64,000 nt of DNA, taken from Glossina fuscipes (taxonomy: Eukaryota > Arthropoda > Insecta > Diptera > Glossinidae). The stretch's first letter is position 1, and each line of letters begins with the position of its first letter. The stretch is from assembly GCF_014805625.2 (NCBI RefSeq), contig NW_023998464.1:8093813-8157812 (forward strand), given 5' to 3'. Positions 22,901 through 35,541 of this stretch are shown in pieces. A program made the position numbers and the translations under genes. The notes beneath the pieces are model-generated. The model was not told the DNA's origin and made no database searches. It was given only the letters and a program-made list of their open reading frames with translations.

Positions 22901-25900
22901 CTTAATGCTCAACGATGATGGCAGCGATGACGACCCGTGGAACGTTTTGGATTTTTTTTTAACTTTGAGATTAATAATGTTTCTGCTGTTATCAACCGAC
23001 AGTTATTTCCTTACAAGTCCAGTTTGCGCACTACGAATTGTTTGTTGGGTGTTGCAGAAATGAAAGAAGAGCTTTTCTCCCATACTTGAAATGCTATTTA
23101 GCGAAAAGTGATAGTAAATGTAGCCGAGCAGTCTATTATGATTGGTAAGACGAAAATGTTCATAATCTCGACTTTCATTACGTGGCACTCCAAACGAACT
23201 GTGCACGTACGCAATTGTCCTCCACTGCTACTAATTAATCCGATACTTGAAATCGTAGGGGTAATTGTTTTGTATTGCATTAGCAGGAAAATACAAAAAT
23301 TCTGACGATGAATTCCTGGAAAACAAGAGTCTGTGTGATTGAAAAATGTAACAGAAAACATGGAAGAGAGTAACTCTGGGACTGTCAATTTTAAAGAATT
23401 CGTTTTTTTTCATTTAAATATAATTTTATTCCAAAGTGGGAGCAAAACTTTGCTTTCTTTATGATAGCGTCAATGCAAATATTTACGTACATGTTATATG
23501 TGTCCTCCTCTTTACATGTGGTAAGTGGATGGAAATGTTTTAATAAAAATAATTAAATATTTCCATTTTTCTTTTTTTTTATTCATCATTACAATACAAA
23601 TGAGTTTATGGACTCACACATTTACATACAATCGTATCCGTTTATTGATACGGTAATTTGTATATTTATTTACTTGTTATTGTAAATGAAAAAAAAACGC
23701 TGTTAATATTGGATATATTCAAATGAATATAAAATTATTTAAAATACACGAAATTCACATTAAAAGCAACGAATAAAAAATATCGGTTAATAAGTTTCCT
23801 GTTGAAAAACAGAAAGAACCAAAGTGAAATGAACGTTATCAAATAGTGCGTAGTTCGCATCGAACTTTGAGAAACCATCCCTGCAGAAGACAGTTGAATA
23901 TTTTTCATATTTCACACCCGGAACTGAAGGATGACATTGTTAGTGAAATGTTTCAAATTATCGTGTTAATGTCTTGTGGCATTCCTGTAATGGATTGGAA
24001 GGTTCTCTTCAGCAAAGTGGAAATTTGTGTGGATTAACTTTGTCTATTGATTAAACTTGTGGATTTTTAATGAGAAAGTCATTTTGGCCAAAAGATCTAA
24101 ACATTTTAGAGATATATGACGAGAAGAATTTCTCTAGGGAGAGTCAATTAAATTCAAGCCCACTAGTTGGTTTGAGACCTTCCAACCAGTTCTAGTTTAT
24201 GCGTAATTGTAAAGATTATAGCTAGTAAAGCAATTCCTTAAGACTTTATTGACAAGCGTACTGATGAAAGAGTCACGCCACATTAGCTTCTTTTTTTCCG
24301 CAATGCTGGATTCAGTCGTAGTCGCCAAGTAGACCTTCAGAATTTTCCATTTGAATAATTTGTTCGTTTGAAATTTTAACGAGTTACGAAAAAGTTGTGT
24401 TGCCTACAATACTTCCAGCAAAAAGTTGGAATTGTTTTCTATTTATTCAAGTGTTCGTTTAGCATAATTCTGTGAACGGCATAATGGAGTTGTCTGACAA
24501 TTTTTGATTTAATGCGTTTATTAGATATATAATAATTTTTATTATTTTCGTTCTTCGCACCAGCAATACTTCTATTTTGTTTGTTTTGCGATTAAATCGT
24601 GATCCGTGCCACTTAATCGCGCAACAGTGCACATAAATGTACATAGTTTACATCCAAACAAGCTTTCGTTGGCATCAATCTTGCAATTGCCGAGATAAAC
24701 GGACGATTCAATGTTCTGTAAAGAGAATTTGAATCGGCGATCATATTCAAGCACGCTCCTGTGCTTGGATGATAAGGGAGAAATTGAAAAAAATTTCACA
24801 AACTTACACCAGTTCTTAGTTCCGGGGCAAAACTTTAAATCCGTACGTGCTCAGGAGGTGGTCGCAAATAATAGTAACATGCAATATTACCACACTGTTT
24901 GGAGCTTATGCAAAATTGAGAAATCGCAAGCTCATATTCACCAATACGACGCAGACGACATCATTTGGTCAAGCAAGGCGAACGTAACATTCAACTACGT
25001 TCGTAAATGTCATGCTTACAGCGCGCAATTCCTGTCGGTTAATGCAAGATCGTTTGTTAAAGTACGAGGCCAGCGAGATTCTTGAAATGAATTCGAACGA
25101 TCGTACGCACAAAGAACGGCTATACGAAATTCATTTCTGTGACAATATCTTATGCATCTGGCGAAAAAATTGCGTGACCAAAAACGAAGTGCGGTGAGGT
25201 AAGTGAAAACCCAATATTTATTTAAGCAAATAAGTTATATAAAGTGATCAAGAAATCATCTATTAATTTTACATATTTTATGCACTGGACGCGTTTTATT
25301 TTCCCTCTTCGGTAAGATATCAAATGCGGGTGTTTGACGTCGAGTCCAAGCTAACTTTTTGGCAAAGCGGTCCGAGCTGTTAGTTAGGCATTCCATTCAT
25401 GGTCTGAATAGTTATTTAGACCTTTAACGATTACATTAAACAAAATTGAAAATTATTTGCATTTCGTTTTTTTCTTTTGACTCAAAAAAAAAAAAAAATC
25501 AGCGAAACGTTTGAGAATCCTGTGTTAGGTGATTTCTCATATCGTGACTGCTGACCGCTTTCATGTCATCTAAGTAAAGAGAGTGTTTTGCACTGACACT
25601 TAAATAGTTTTTAACAAGTGTTTACACTTTAAACGCTTCATTAAATCGATATCGTTTGAACGGTTAACCATGGAAAAATTATATGATTATTGACTTGAGT
25701 GTTTCAAACAATTCAACCATATATATAAGCGTTAACGTAGCAAAAGTTAACTTTATAGTCATGTGTTCAAGTACTTAAAACTCTAAATCGAATGGAAATA
25801 CAAAAACTCACGGCAATAAATGAAGGGCGGAGAATTCTTCATCGCATATGTTTAACAATTTTTCGTACAATTCGTGGATTTATTCGTTTTCTGAATCCAT

Positions 25901-26560
25901 TCTTATTTGTAATTTGAAACGAAATCAAGATAAAATCTTTGAATGTTTTCGATCAGCATTCATTACCGATGAAAGAGCCTTCCATAGGCTTACCTTACCA
26001 AAAAAGGGAATTGGGTACTAAAGCATACATATACTGTAGCAGCGTAAAATTGCGAATTAAATTAGATATGTCCAATCTAACTAAAGTATAGCAGATTTGC
26101 TCTCTTAGAAATAAGCGTCAGCAGCAAAATATTCGTAATTGATCTACTTGTATCCGCACGTCTGTCTACTGCCGCTATGCAGATGACATGGACCTGTTTA
26201 CTTCGATGGAGCTTGAAATGTACAGAAGATAGCAAATCTACAGAGTGATCAGGGACTTTTTTCACCAAGAGGAAGTGCTTTGTTCAAAGTTCTGTCCATC
26301 ATCAGCTACACAGAGATCAATTGAAATATTTATCGGGGATGAAACTGTAGTTCCTTCCATAAACATTAATTTCTAACAATGGATGCACATACTTTCCATG
26401 GACCTATCTTTACTGACTGTGTTTTTTTGCCGGTTGAAAAATGTAAAAATGTGAGGGAGAAAAAAAAAAATTAAAACAAAAATTGTGAATTGTGTGTGTT
26501 GGAAAATGAGAAGAAATAATTGTCGCAAACACATATTCATTTTTACAAGGAATTATTTAA
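19901..26560. other. AT-rich non-coding stretch, no gene supported
   Basis: Open frames here are short and motif-free. The longest is 124 codons at 24711-25085 on the plus strand, and I do not recognise it. A GC-rich motif at about 21909-21927 resembles part of the I-element leader, but the surrounding sequence does not continue the match. The far end lies just beyond the candidate 3' processing signals of the receptor gene, so part of it may belong to that gene's downstream flank. Confidence 0.45.
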
Positions 26561-26563
26561 ATA

Positions 26564-26583
26564 TTTATTTCATAAAATTTATT
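26564..26583 (-). terminator. Candidate poly(A) signals for the receptor gene
   Basis: Two AATAAA hexamers on the minus strand (TTTATT on plus at 26564-26569 and 26578-26583) lie about 465-485 bp after the receptor stop codon. This would give a 3' UTR of ordinary length. AATAAA is common by chance in DNA this AT-rich, so this is only a candidate. Confidence 0.35.
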
Positions 26584-27047
26584 GTTAAAACATTATGCTA
26601 ATAACTTAATCGGCGAGTCGAACAGGAAATATGTAGACAAAATACATATACATATACGTATGTATACCCTATACGGATACTTATATAATTTATATTTACA
26701 CACTGTTTTAGTAATGAATTATCGCACAACAAATAAAATATATTTAACTATTTTAAGTAGTAGTATCGTAGTTTTACAATTTATATCTTTTTTCAATTTT
26801 TTTTCTCTTATTCGTAAACTAATGGAGGATTTTGGTACTAAACACTTATCAACTATAGATCCGCTTTAAAGAGGAAAATATTAACAAACGTAATACCAAA
26901 CATAAAATGGTTCTTGTTTCGTTAGATAAAGTTGTAATAATAGTAATAGTGTATGAAATGGAGCATAGTAGTGTAGAAGAGAGAACGAGAAGAAGCAGTA
27001 TTTATGAAGAGTATTGGTTGGCCGAGTATACATGTACATACCGCAAA

Positions 27048-27159
27048 TTACACGTAACGTGTAATTTGAGCATAAAATTCTGATAAACAGCCGTGTAATT
27101 GCAAAAACGTTGGACGTTCATTTGGCAACAGAGCCCAACAGTAAGCCATTATGGTAAAA
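27048..27159 (-). CDS. dnt: Receptor last coding exon (kinase C-lobe end, stop)
   Basis: 112 bp from an acceptor (TTTACAG) to the stop at 27048-27050. It completes the split Leu codon and adds 36 residues: FTIMAYCWALLPNERPTF and then LQLHGCLSEFYAQITRYV. The AYCW and ERPTF motifs mark the last helices of a tyrosine-kinase fold. The frame and phase match the previous exon exactly. Confidence 0.93.
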
Positions 27160-30100
27160 CTGTAAATTAAACAAAAAGTAGAAAGACAAAGAAAAAACTG
27201 TCAACATAAAAATTGAGAATAAATTATAATGGTTGTAGCATTAAGAGCAAAAGCTTGAGAGTAAATAAAACTTCATTTGCAGTACATTTGTAGAAAATTT
27301 ATTTAATAACTTACAGCTCGTCTGGGCAATTGAAAGGCTGCGCTAAGCGATAGCCGTCTCTTAGATAATGTTCCATCTCGAAAGGATCAACTTCGGCGTA
27401 GGGCGTTTTGGCTGATGTACACAGTTCCCACATCAGCACTCCGAAAGACCAGGAATCGCTTGCCTCTGAGAACTGTTTCTGCTGCAATGCCTCTAATGAC
27501 ATCCATTTAACAGGACGATTTTCACTATCACCTAAACAATTATAATCACCGGGGAATAAATCTCGTGATAGTGAGCTATCTGATAATTTTACGCGCAATT
27601 GGTCATCGATTCTATAAAAATAAGGCGGGGAAAAAATAGCAACATTGTTTAAGGCCTTGCAGTTATCAAGAAAGGAAAAATAGGTTTTATATAACTAGAA
27701 AAGTTTACGTATGTTGTGGGCTTTACTTCTTTTAACATTTGTTCTCAAGGAAAAATTCTCTCCACAATCATTCTATGAATAAAATTTGCAAAGGTTGTAA
27801 GTGCAGCAACAAAACTTAGACCCAGTGTTCTCTCAAAAAATTAATAAAAATCGAAGGTTTCTTTGGCATTTTCGACTCCGTTGCTTTGTTTTTTGTTAAT
27901 TTCTCTGAATATTTATTTCGGTCATAGCCTCTTCGTTAAATGAACCTATGGTTCAAATTCCTTATCCACTGTAGATTTGTTCATATTTAACGTCTCGTTT
28001 AAGGCGAGCATTTTCATTACATTTTTACATACTTTATACAATACTTATTTCTTCTTGCTTGTGTCAGCAAGTCGACTTATTTCTCAGATCAAACTGTAAG
28101 ACATTGATTTATTTTCTGAAATGTCGAATTTTTCTGTTATATAAATAGTACAGTCCATTCCTTGTTTATATGATTAGCATCAGCATGTTATGATTAGCAT
28201 CAAATGTGGAATCGATTTAGGCGCGCCCGTCTAGCTGTCTGTGCGTCAGTGTTAAGTCTGTTCTTGCATGCAGTTTGATGTTGAAAATAAGCAAAATCGG
28301 TCGAAGGACACGCTTGCATTACTGAGGACGCTGTTTCTATTCTATTTTCAAAAGGAATAAAAATTTTATATTTTTCTCGTTACTCATAAGCAATAGCAGA
28401 TAGATCTAAAAAAATTTTAACGTATATTGTATATTGACGATGCTGTAGTGCTTCTAATAAATTGAAAAAAACCGGTCACTCGATTTTTTAATGCATCATA
28501 ATTTAATTTTTTTTCAAAACGCATAGAAGTACACATCAAAAACCACATAAAGTATATAAATTCTTAGCCAGTTTGAAATTTGGAATGTACATACGCATGC
28601 CTGCGGTTCGTCTGTTCATCTGTCCATTTGTGCAACCGTGTAGTATCTGTGGTAAATATTCTCTCTCCCGTTCGTAAAAATGGAAGTATCACTTACAAAC
28701 TTGGAAGAGAATTTAAAAGGATCCAAGCTTTCCAGAGAACACTCTTACAGTTGTTGGCGTGTTGCAGGCGTAATTTACTACTTAACCGTTTTTAGTTTAA
28801 CAACCTATAAAATTCCTATAGCCCACCAAAATGCTTCCACATTTTACAACTAAACTCTGGGTAATTAAATGAACGTTTAAATGTTTACCCTGTTGACTTT
28901 TGTTGATAGTGTTTAGCATTTTGATCGTTGCGATAGATAACTAGGACGGTTCCAATGGGTGACGGCAGTTGGAAGTAACCTCTTACGAAGGAAATCTAGT
29001 TACCGCAGACTTGGTAAGCCTTAATATTAAAGTTTTTAAGCCTTACCAGCTTCGCTTGTAATTTATATGGGCAAAGCAACTACAATGACAGCTTCTAGTA
29101 TATCTTATATATGTGAGCGCGTTACCAGCCCCCACTGCAATTTTCATTCAATAGTATTCTGTTCATATTCATCCTATTTAAATTTATTTTTAATGGCTTT
29201 CTTTAGGCAAGTTCTTAAAACAGGACACGAACGCTTGAATATTTTGTCCGTGAAGTGACGAAGTAATAGCGTTGTTTCACTTTCTTTGCTTGTCGTACCA
29301 ATACCTAACCAATTGATAGTAATTTGTGGTTCCAGATTTTAGATGCGTATTTTCGCATAAATCTAGTAACAGCAGTTAAGATAATCTTCTGTTTTTTAAA
29401 GTTTAAACTTATTGCGCAATTTAGGATTGCTTTCACTAAATGTCACAGCCATGATCAACATGCTACAGAAGATAAGGTATTATAAACAATTGCAAATACT
29501 AATGCACTTGTTTTCCCCGTCTTTTCCAAACACGGAAAGTATATTTCTTGTACACCATATTTATCTCTTTACAGGTGTTATTTGAACGAAATTCCCGATT
29601 CATCATGTTTTTACGCTTTTGCTATTTTATGCTTTTGTGGTACAAGGGCATATTAAGTTTGTGAGGATATATACAACACCCGGAAAAATTGTATGTAGTC
29701 CCACCTATGATTGTACGGTCCATCTTATATTCTTGTGTTCAACCTATTCGTTCCAAGTTTTAAGATATTTTTACGAAATTTGGTCCACTGACGGCAACGC
29801 ATTTGAAAATGATTCGGATCTTATTTTAAGAAGTCGCCAAATGAACAGCAGTATTAAGGGAAATGATGCATGTTGTTTAGTAATGGGCTTTACTGTTTTT
29901 AATTGTTGAACTCATAAATTTATATACATTTCGTAGAAGGGACACAAAAGTATTGAAACAGGTGGCACTCATGTACAAAATGAGATGCAAGAGAGTTAAG
30001 TGTTTATCCCGCGTAGGACCTGCGCTCTCAAACAACTTCGTCTTTGAAGTTTTTGTCTCCCTTATTATTTGGAAGCAGTAATGATTTTTCTCTTTGCCAT

Positions 30101-31291
30101 CCGGGTAACAGCAACCTTCGCTTCATTGTCTTGATATTAAAAGTAAAATTAGAATTTCGCTTTGTACTTACACGCAATTTCTCGTAGCAATATCTTTATG
30201 GACAACTCCATGACTGTGCAGATGACTTAAAGCAGTTGATAGATGAGTGCACATCTGTACAATTTGTATGGTAGTAATAGTTCGGGCACAAGAAGGATCT
30301 AATAGAAACATTTTTAAATTTCTTGCATTGTTTGCGGCTGGGTATAAAACAAAGGGCGTCGTATGATCTTCAATCGAAACACCCAAAACAGATAGGATGC
30401 CAGGATGGGAGGCTCCATATAGGGACATGCCTTCCTGTAGCAGTAGAGAGACTTGCATTTGACTGGCGTGTTGCGCGACAGTTTTAACTAGAACTTCTTG
30501 ATTTTCGTTGTAAGTGCCGCGATAAACACGGCCAAAAGTACCTTCTTGCAAAAGATTTGATAGTCGAACACGGCAACGCTCTACAGTAAGTTCTGATATA
30601 CGACGATGCAATTCTTCCGGTTGCTGAGGTTCAAGTTTTCGTGGCAGTGAATTATGTATGGGCGCTATTACAGACGGTGTTATATACGAAGCAGATTGGC
30701 ACGGTGGATTAGTGTTTAACCTTTGAAAACTTGAAGTTCGCATGGGTTGACCGTGATTTTGTCGTTTCGCTGAACCGCGCACACAGTATGCGGCGACTAG
30801 AAGTATTAGAACTAAAGCAAAAGCTAAAACGCTTCCCACTGCTAGGGTAATAAGGCCTGTGGGAGGCGGTACTAGTGTTTCCAGCAATAAGGGATCATCA
30901 AGATTACTTTCCTGTTCTTCCTCCGCTAGTAAACAGATTTTCTTTCGACGAAAAACTAAATGAGTTACATTGTTTAGAGCCCGATTTAATATGACTTCAA
31001 TGGAAATGGTGACATCTACTTCGGCCGCTCGTACACCTGAACATTTCATACCAATTGAAAAAGTCTGTACGCTCGTGGGAATCTCTCCGATTTGTGAGAT
31101 GTTAAGCGAGGGACGTGGCAACACTGTTTGATCTGAAGTCAATACATTGATGCTATAAGGCAGCGGACGACCGGCCAAACTTTGCCAAGTAAAACTGATT
31201 TCACGTTTATTAGCCGGCACCGGTACTATAAAATTCAAGGCGTAATTGTTGATTTGACCGTCACGCACATAATATACTTCAGCTGATACAC
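27048..31291 (-). CDS. dnt: Derailed/RYK-family Wnt receptor pseudokinase, 3' three exons
   Basis: This is a single-pass membrane receptor that binds Wnt ligands through an extracellular WIF domain. In flies the family guides axons and muscle attachment. Three coding exons join in phase (30172-31291, 27315-27611, 27048-27159) and give 509 residues. WIF domain remainder: residues 1 to about 120, with N-glycosylation sites near 64 and 108. A basic RRKK follows at about 115-118. Membrane segment: about 146-171. Kinase-like domain: from about 240. Catalytic features are altered: the loop is QEGTFG, HRD is HKD (365-367) and DFG is DSS (385-387). The ATP-site lysine (VLVK, about 270) is kept. The end TRYV could bind PDZ proteins. 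The signal peptide and WIF start lie on an upstream exon not found. The Derailed family is certain. Dnt is preferred over Drl or Drl-2 from the short juxtamembrane stretch and the expected total length, but Drl-2 is possible. Confidence 0.88.
27315..27611 (-). CDS. dnt: Receptor penultimate coding exon (kinase C-lobe)
   Basis: 297 bp bounded by an acceptor (TTTTTATAG) and a GTAAGT donor. It encodes IDDQLRVKLSDSSLSRD, where the DFG aspartate region has become DSS, followed by GDYNCLGDSENRPVKWMSLE (the APE-equivalent region) and SWSFGVLMWELC. The kinase fold is preserved while the metal-binding DFG is lost, as is known for RYK-family pseudokinases. The intron that follows is only 155 bp. Confidence 0.95.
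27612..30171 (-). other. Receptor intron, 2,560 bp
   Basis: Begins with GTAAGT at 30171-30166 and ends with TTTTTATAG next to 27611. It interrupts the Val codon after HKDIATRNC, that is, within the catalytic loop. No nested gene or mobile element was recognised in it. A plus-strand 96-codon frame at 29619-29909 has no recognisable domain and is probably chance. Confidence 0.85.
30172..31291 (-). CDS. dnt: Receptor exon with WIF remainder, membrane segment and kinase N-lobe
   Basis: 1,120 bp from an acceptor (TTTTTTATTTGCAG) to a GTAAGT donor. The exon opens with GVSAEVYYVRDGQINNYALN, a hallmark of the Derailed WIF domain. An in-frame TAA lies just upstream of the acceptor (31308-31310), which confirms that the exon starts at this splice site and not further upstream. 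It continues through two WIF-region cysteines, a 26-residue hydrophobic segment, a serine/proline-rich juxtamembrane stretch (RTSSFQRL) and the kinase N-lobe up to RNCV. The exon needs a preceding exon ending with one base of a Gly codon. Confidence 0.95.
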
Positions 31292-31725
31292 CTGCAAATA
31301 AAAAAGATTAAAGCTTTCAGAAAAAATGGAAAAAAGCGCAGAGCTTTTTAGTAGCTATTAGTATGTGTGGTAGTAGAAGGTTCGGGTCAAATTTCGGATT
31401 ATTAAAATTTTTATTATATTCTCTAGGAGCTGTCACTCCTCTTGGGTTACTTGTTTAAGATAACAATCGATCTTTATCCTTGGTGACTAGCAAATATATA
31501 TAAAAATTCATTTGCTGGTTTAAAATTATCCTCATAACGAATACTCATAAAGAGCCTTTGACCAGCTCTAATCGTGTTTGCCGCCATTCCTATTATGGGT
31601 AAAAAATTTAAAAAAGAGTTGGATTGCGGCTACCACTTCCGTATTTCTTTGTTTCTCTTTCTTCACATTTTTTGTGACCGTCACCGCGTTACGCGACAAA
31701 AAAAGTCTGCAGTTGGGTGTACCTA
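31292..31725. other. Start of the receptor's upstream intron, no feature seen
   Basis: The sequence next to the acceptor is pyrimidine-rich on the minus strand, as expected of a 3' intron end. Beyond that I see only short chance frames before the CR1/Jockey-type fragment begins. Confidence 0.6.
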
Positions 31726-31729
31726 GTGA

Positions 31730-32185
31730 GAGGTTCACAAGCGACGAGAGATTGACTAAGCATCATGGAGATAAACTGCCTAGCGAAGCAATTAATTAAG
31801 AAGGAAACAACGGACCACCAAAACAGAATGAATCTAGGTTTCTCAAGTAACAGTAAGGATAACAGAAGCAACTGATTTTTATAAAAAGGCAGAGAAACAA
31901 ATGGGTCCCAACCCAAATTCTTAAGGGCAAACAGCAAGAATTGCTTTTGAATGAATTCATAACACCCATAGGAAAGAGACCACACAAGGGAGGCTTACTC
32001 ACGTAGGCATAAGCACGTGTGTAATCTTTTTGTAATGTAAGGATCTTAATGAAATCTATTGCGGACCTAGCTTTACTTAAAGAGAGCTCAATGTGCAAGT
32101 TAAAGCGCAATCTCTTGTCAAATAGAATCCCAAATCGATGAACAAATCTACTTTTCCAACTTGTGTGAATCAATAAAGTACTCAG
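31730..32185 (-). mobile_element. Decayed fragment of CR1/Jockey-type LINE (ORF2 C-terminal part)
   Basis: This piece matches the 3' part of the element at 61-64 kb, on the same strand. Shared segments include, on the minus strand, LRFNLHIE-SLSKARSA, QKQFLLFAL-NLGWDP and a LLLLSL stretch, spread over two reading frames. At the DNA level both copies contain GGTAAGGATAACAGAAGCAA and AAGGGCAAACAGCAAGAATT. Compared with the longer copy, short deletions remove parts of the region around LVRPILEY and near the 3' end. It has no 5' half, no clear tail and no target duplication, so it is a truncated or rearranged, long-dead insertion. It lies in what is probably the receptor's first intron or upstream flank. 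The ends are approximate. Confidence 0.85.
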
Positions 32186-33970
32186 CAATGCATGAAGATG
32201 GCCAACTTTATGTTTAGGTAACTAAAACCTAATCTTCTTTCGAGGTCTTTACGGATTTGCTGCAGTAATGAAATCCAAGCCATATGTTTAATGCATTGCA
32301 TTATGAAAGCTAGAGTGCTTTTTAACACGAAATACGCCTCGAGAGATTTGCTCGCCATTTTTCAGTGTTTGCCACCGATAACCTTTTTGTTTAATACTTA
32401 CCTGTATGGTTAACAGCGAAGATTATAACTTTTATTATCTTTGTTTCATGCCAAGGCAGTTGTTAAGAACAACATTCTTTTTAGGCCACCATGATGGTGT
32501 TCCTTACTACTTAATACTCATTATCGCCTTTAGTGCGAGGCACAGAAAGCAACTATTTACTGGTGTTCGGTAATTAGTTATCACATAGCTAACCACAAGG
32601 GTTGCAAACGCAGGTGCGTGCATATATATTATAATAAGCGGTTCAACCTGAGCAACCGCTCCGCGTTATGTCGACGAACGCAAGAATTATTTAAACATGA
32701 ACCGGCGTCCTGCAATAAATCTTGTGAAAACCAGATTTATTTAAACTGTAGGGCCAGTAATCTCACTTTTGCGAATGGTCGACATCCACCTGGACGTCAC
32801 TATTTACAGCTCCCGCGCTTCAGAGATTCACTACAGGCACACCGATAATTTTCCTACCTAAGTTATGTTAGGCACATACAACATACTATTACTTCTGCGT
32901 CGGAATATCCGAAGCAATTTAATGCGAAAAGTTTCGCTAAGCACATGTGGCTTAGTTGCAATACACTGCAATATGTTAAATCATCATGCATTGTAATTTA
33001 CTGATCCTCGTAAGCACGTCATTGTAAAATTCGATTACAGCCGGAGAAATTTGATATCAACTGCTTCTAATATCAGACATCGTGGCATTTATTTTGTTTA
33101 ACGTTCACATTCCAATCTTTGCAAATTATTATTAATATATTAAGGCAGACAGTTCGGGTTTTGTATTCTGAATTTTGTTTGTTCCGATGATTGATAACTT
33201 TATTTCAGGAAAACAATTTTGGGTCATACCACAACAGTATGACAAAATTTAGTGCGACGGATGCATCCATCAGAATAAATGTCTCATAATAGTAGTAATT
33301 TTTTATTAAATATTGCCTGCGTATGCCAAAGCTTATCAAACCAAGTCACGCACTATTCATTAGTAACATGCCATCTTAGCTATAAGTGTGCGTATGTTTT
33401 CTTGTTTTCTTTTTGTTACACTATCAATAAATTTACACATAATCGAGTTGCAGTCCAAGTATACAATTTTGAAAACAAAAAAACAACAATTTTAATTGTT
33501 TTATACACTTTGTTGTCTGGCTTCATGGTTAGCAGTCAGCTGGACGTACACAGCACACAACATGGCATACAAGATTTTTGAATCAAATATATGAAATAAA
33601 TGTTATACATATCCCTGTGTATGCATGCATGGCTATGAAAATGGTATCTTTGGGAATTTTAAACTTCCATTAGACCGCATCACGTCAACTACGTCAAATC
33701 ACAAAAGCAGAAGCAGAAGAATCAGCAGAATAAACGAAACGAATTCATTCTGAAGAGATGCATGCGGTTATATGTAATATGCCTTGCGTCCGACACTGCA
33801 TGCAAGTGATTGTGATGTAAACGTATTCATGATATGACATATACAGACACAATAAATATTTGATTGCCATAAAGTGCAGGCGCACACAATTGTTCATCCG
33901 AACGCATACGAGCAGGCTTGGCGTGTAAGCATATAAAATGTCATAGACGTTACGTATAGATTTTCAGCAG

Positions 33971-34022
33971 AAATAAAAAGAAAAGAGAGAGAGAGAAAGA
34001 GAGAACGAGAGAGAGTGAGAAA
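33971..34022 (+). repeat. Polypurine (GA-rich) tract
   Basis: About 50 bases that are almost entirely purine, with several GAGAGAGA runs interrupted by AAAG, AACG and GTGAG. It resembles the GA tract near 4.65 kb but lacks the G-run block. GA repeats can be GAGA-factor sites in flies, but no promoter is evident here. Confidence 0.85.
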
Positions 34023-35504
34023 GCCATTTCAATCTGGTACAATTAAAATTTCAATTTGTTTATTGTGTATGTGTGGTAATAGGTTTGTTCAGTTAAATTG
34101 TGGTTTCTTGTAATTTAAAATCATTATTTCAATTTGGGAATTCTTGACTTGTCTCGATGCAATAGCAGCAATAAAAACAATAACAGCCAATGTATGCATC
34201 GCACTATGTAATGCACATGTTTAAGTGCATATCACCGACTGCCTGTATGTAGGTGCGTGTGCAACTGTGAAGATTTGTAAGCTTTGTGTTTTTCTTTCTA
34301 TTTTCTATTTTCCATTTTTTTTTTTTTCTTTAGACTAATTAAAATTGCTATTCGGTCAGATGGACGTGCTACAGTCAAATATGTAAAAATTTAGCTGTAG
34401 TAGCTTTGCGTCCAACTTTCAGGCGATCAGTTACTATATTTCACTAATTATAAGTAACTGTGAAATTAGTGAAGCTAAATATCTTCCGCAAAAGTCTCTA
34501 AATTGTAGGTTTTTCTCACAAGAGATGTCGTCTTAAATGTTCTTGCGATGACTAATGGGAAGATTTTCAGATATATTCGTTTAGTGTGTGTTGGAACTGT
34601 GTAAACAAAACAACAATTTCTTAAACAAAATTATTTTTAATGATTACGCTTATCTCCGTTTGTGTGGTTACATTAGCAAAAGAAAATTGTTGCGTATTGT
34701 TGTCGCAATTGTTGAGATATATTGGTGAAATGAATTTGGCTTGCGGATGTGTTTTGTGGCCGGCCGCTATTGAAAACAGTTTGAGTCGGGCCATCAAGAT
34801 TTTTTTAAGGAAAAAAAACATTTCAAAAGGGTAGAAAGTTATTATGTTGTTCAGAGATTCTGTGGCTTCGATTTTAAAAGACCATTTTCGAATCATTTAT
34901 AGATTTTTTCATAATTATTGAAATGTTGCTCAAAGAGCTCATTTGACATCGTTTGAAACACACACTAGTGTGCCATGGCCAAGTCTGTTATGCAATGATA
35001 TTTAAGAAAGTTTATCGTAGACTCAAAAGCAGAATAATGTGAAAGGCGCGGTTCGCACGCAAATTCTACAATAAATAAAAATTCTTTGGCCGGTCGATGG
35101 TTTAATCTGTAGTGGACGACGGACAAATGAAAGGCTTGCTTCTTTTTCAATTTAAAAGCAAAACAAGTTCGTTTAAACTTCGTCATCATCGTCTATCCTT
35201 GTAATTCACTACAGTTGCTTCCTGTGCTACGCTTAACCTTCCTGGACCATCTTGGGCCAGTATCCACGATCTGATTAAATGAATTCATTCAATAATGCTT
35301 TACTGAGGTTGTCTGGTAGGACGAGCCTTCCCTGCGCGCATATCAAATTAGGAAAACCATCAATTCAAAATTTGTCAGTCATAGTCAGTTGAAAATGTTG
35401 GTTCTTTTTTTACCTTGTTTCTAGTCTTTAAACCAAATAGGTATTACTCTTAAATGTAAATTAAATTAGTATTAGAGTTTTACTAAACAGAAATATACAG
35501 AAAA

Positions 35505-35541
35505 TAGGAAAAGAGGAGAAAGAGGAAGAGAAAAGAAAGAA
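35505..35541 (+). repeat. Polypurine tract
   Basis: A short stretch composed almost wholly of A and G (AAAGAGGAGAAAGAGGAAG and similar), read directly from the sequence. Confidence 0.75.

Noticed and set aside
24711..25085. 124-codon plus-strand ORF
   Set aside because: No recognisable domain, no splice or transposon context, and composition like the surrounding DNA.
27951..27963. B-box-like GGTTCAAATTCC, possible tRNA
   Set aside because: There is no A-box at the right distance and no foldable arms.
32394..32455. Candidate upstream receptor exon ending at a GTAAGT donor
   Set aside because: The phase fits, but only 20 codons are open after a stop, no acceptor or start codon is available, and the sequence lacks WIF or signal-peptide features.
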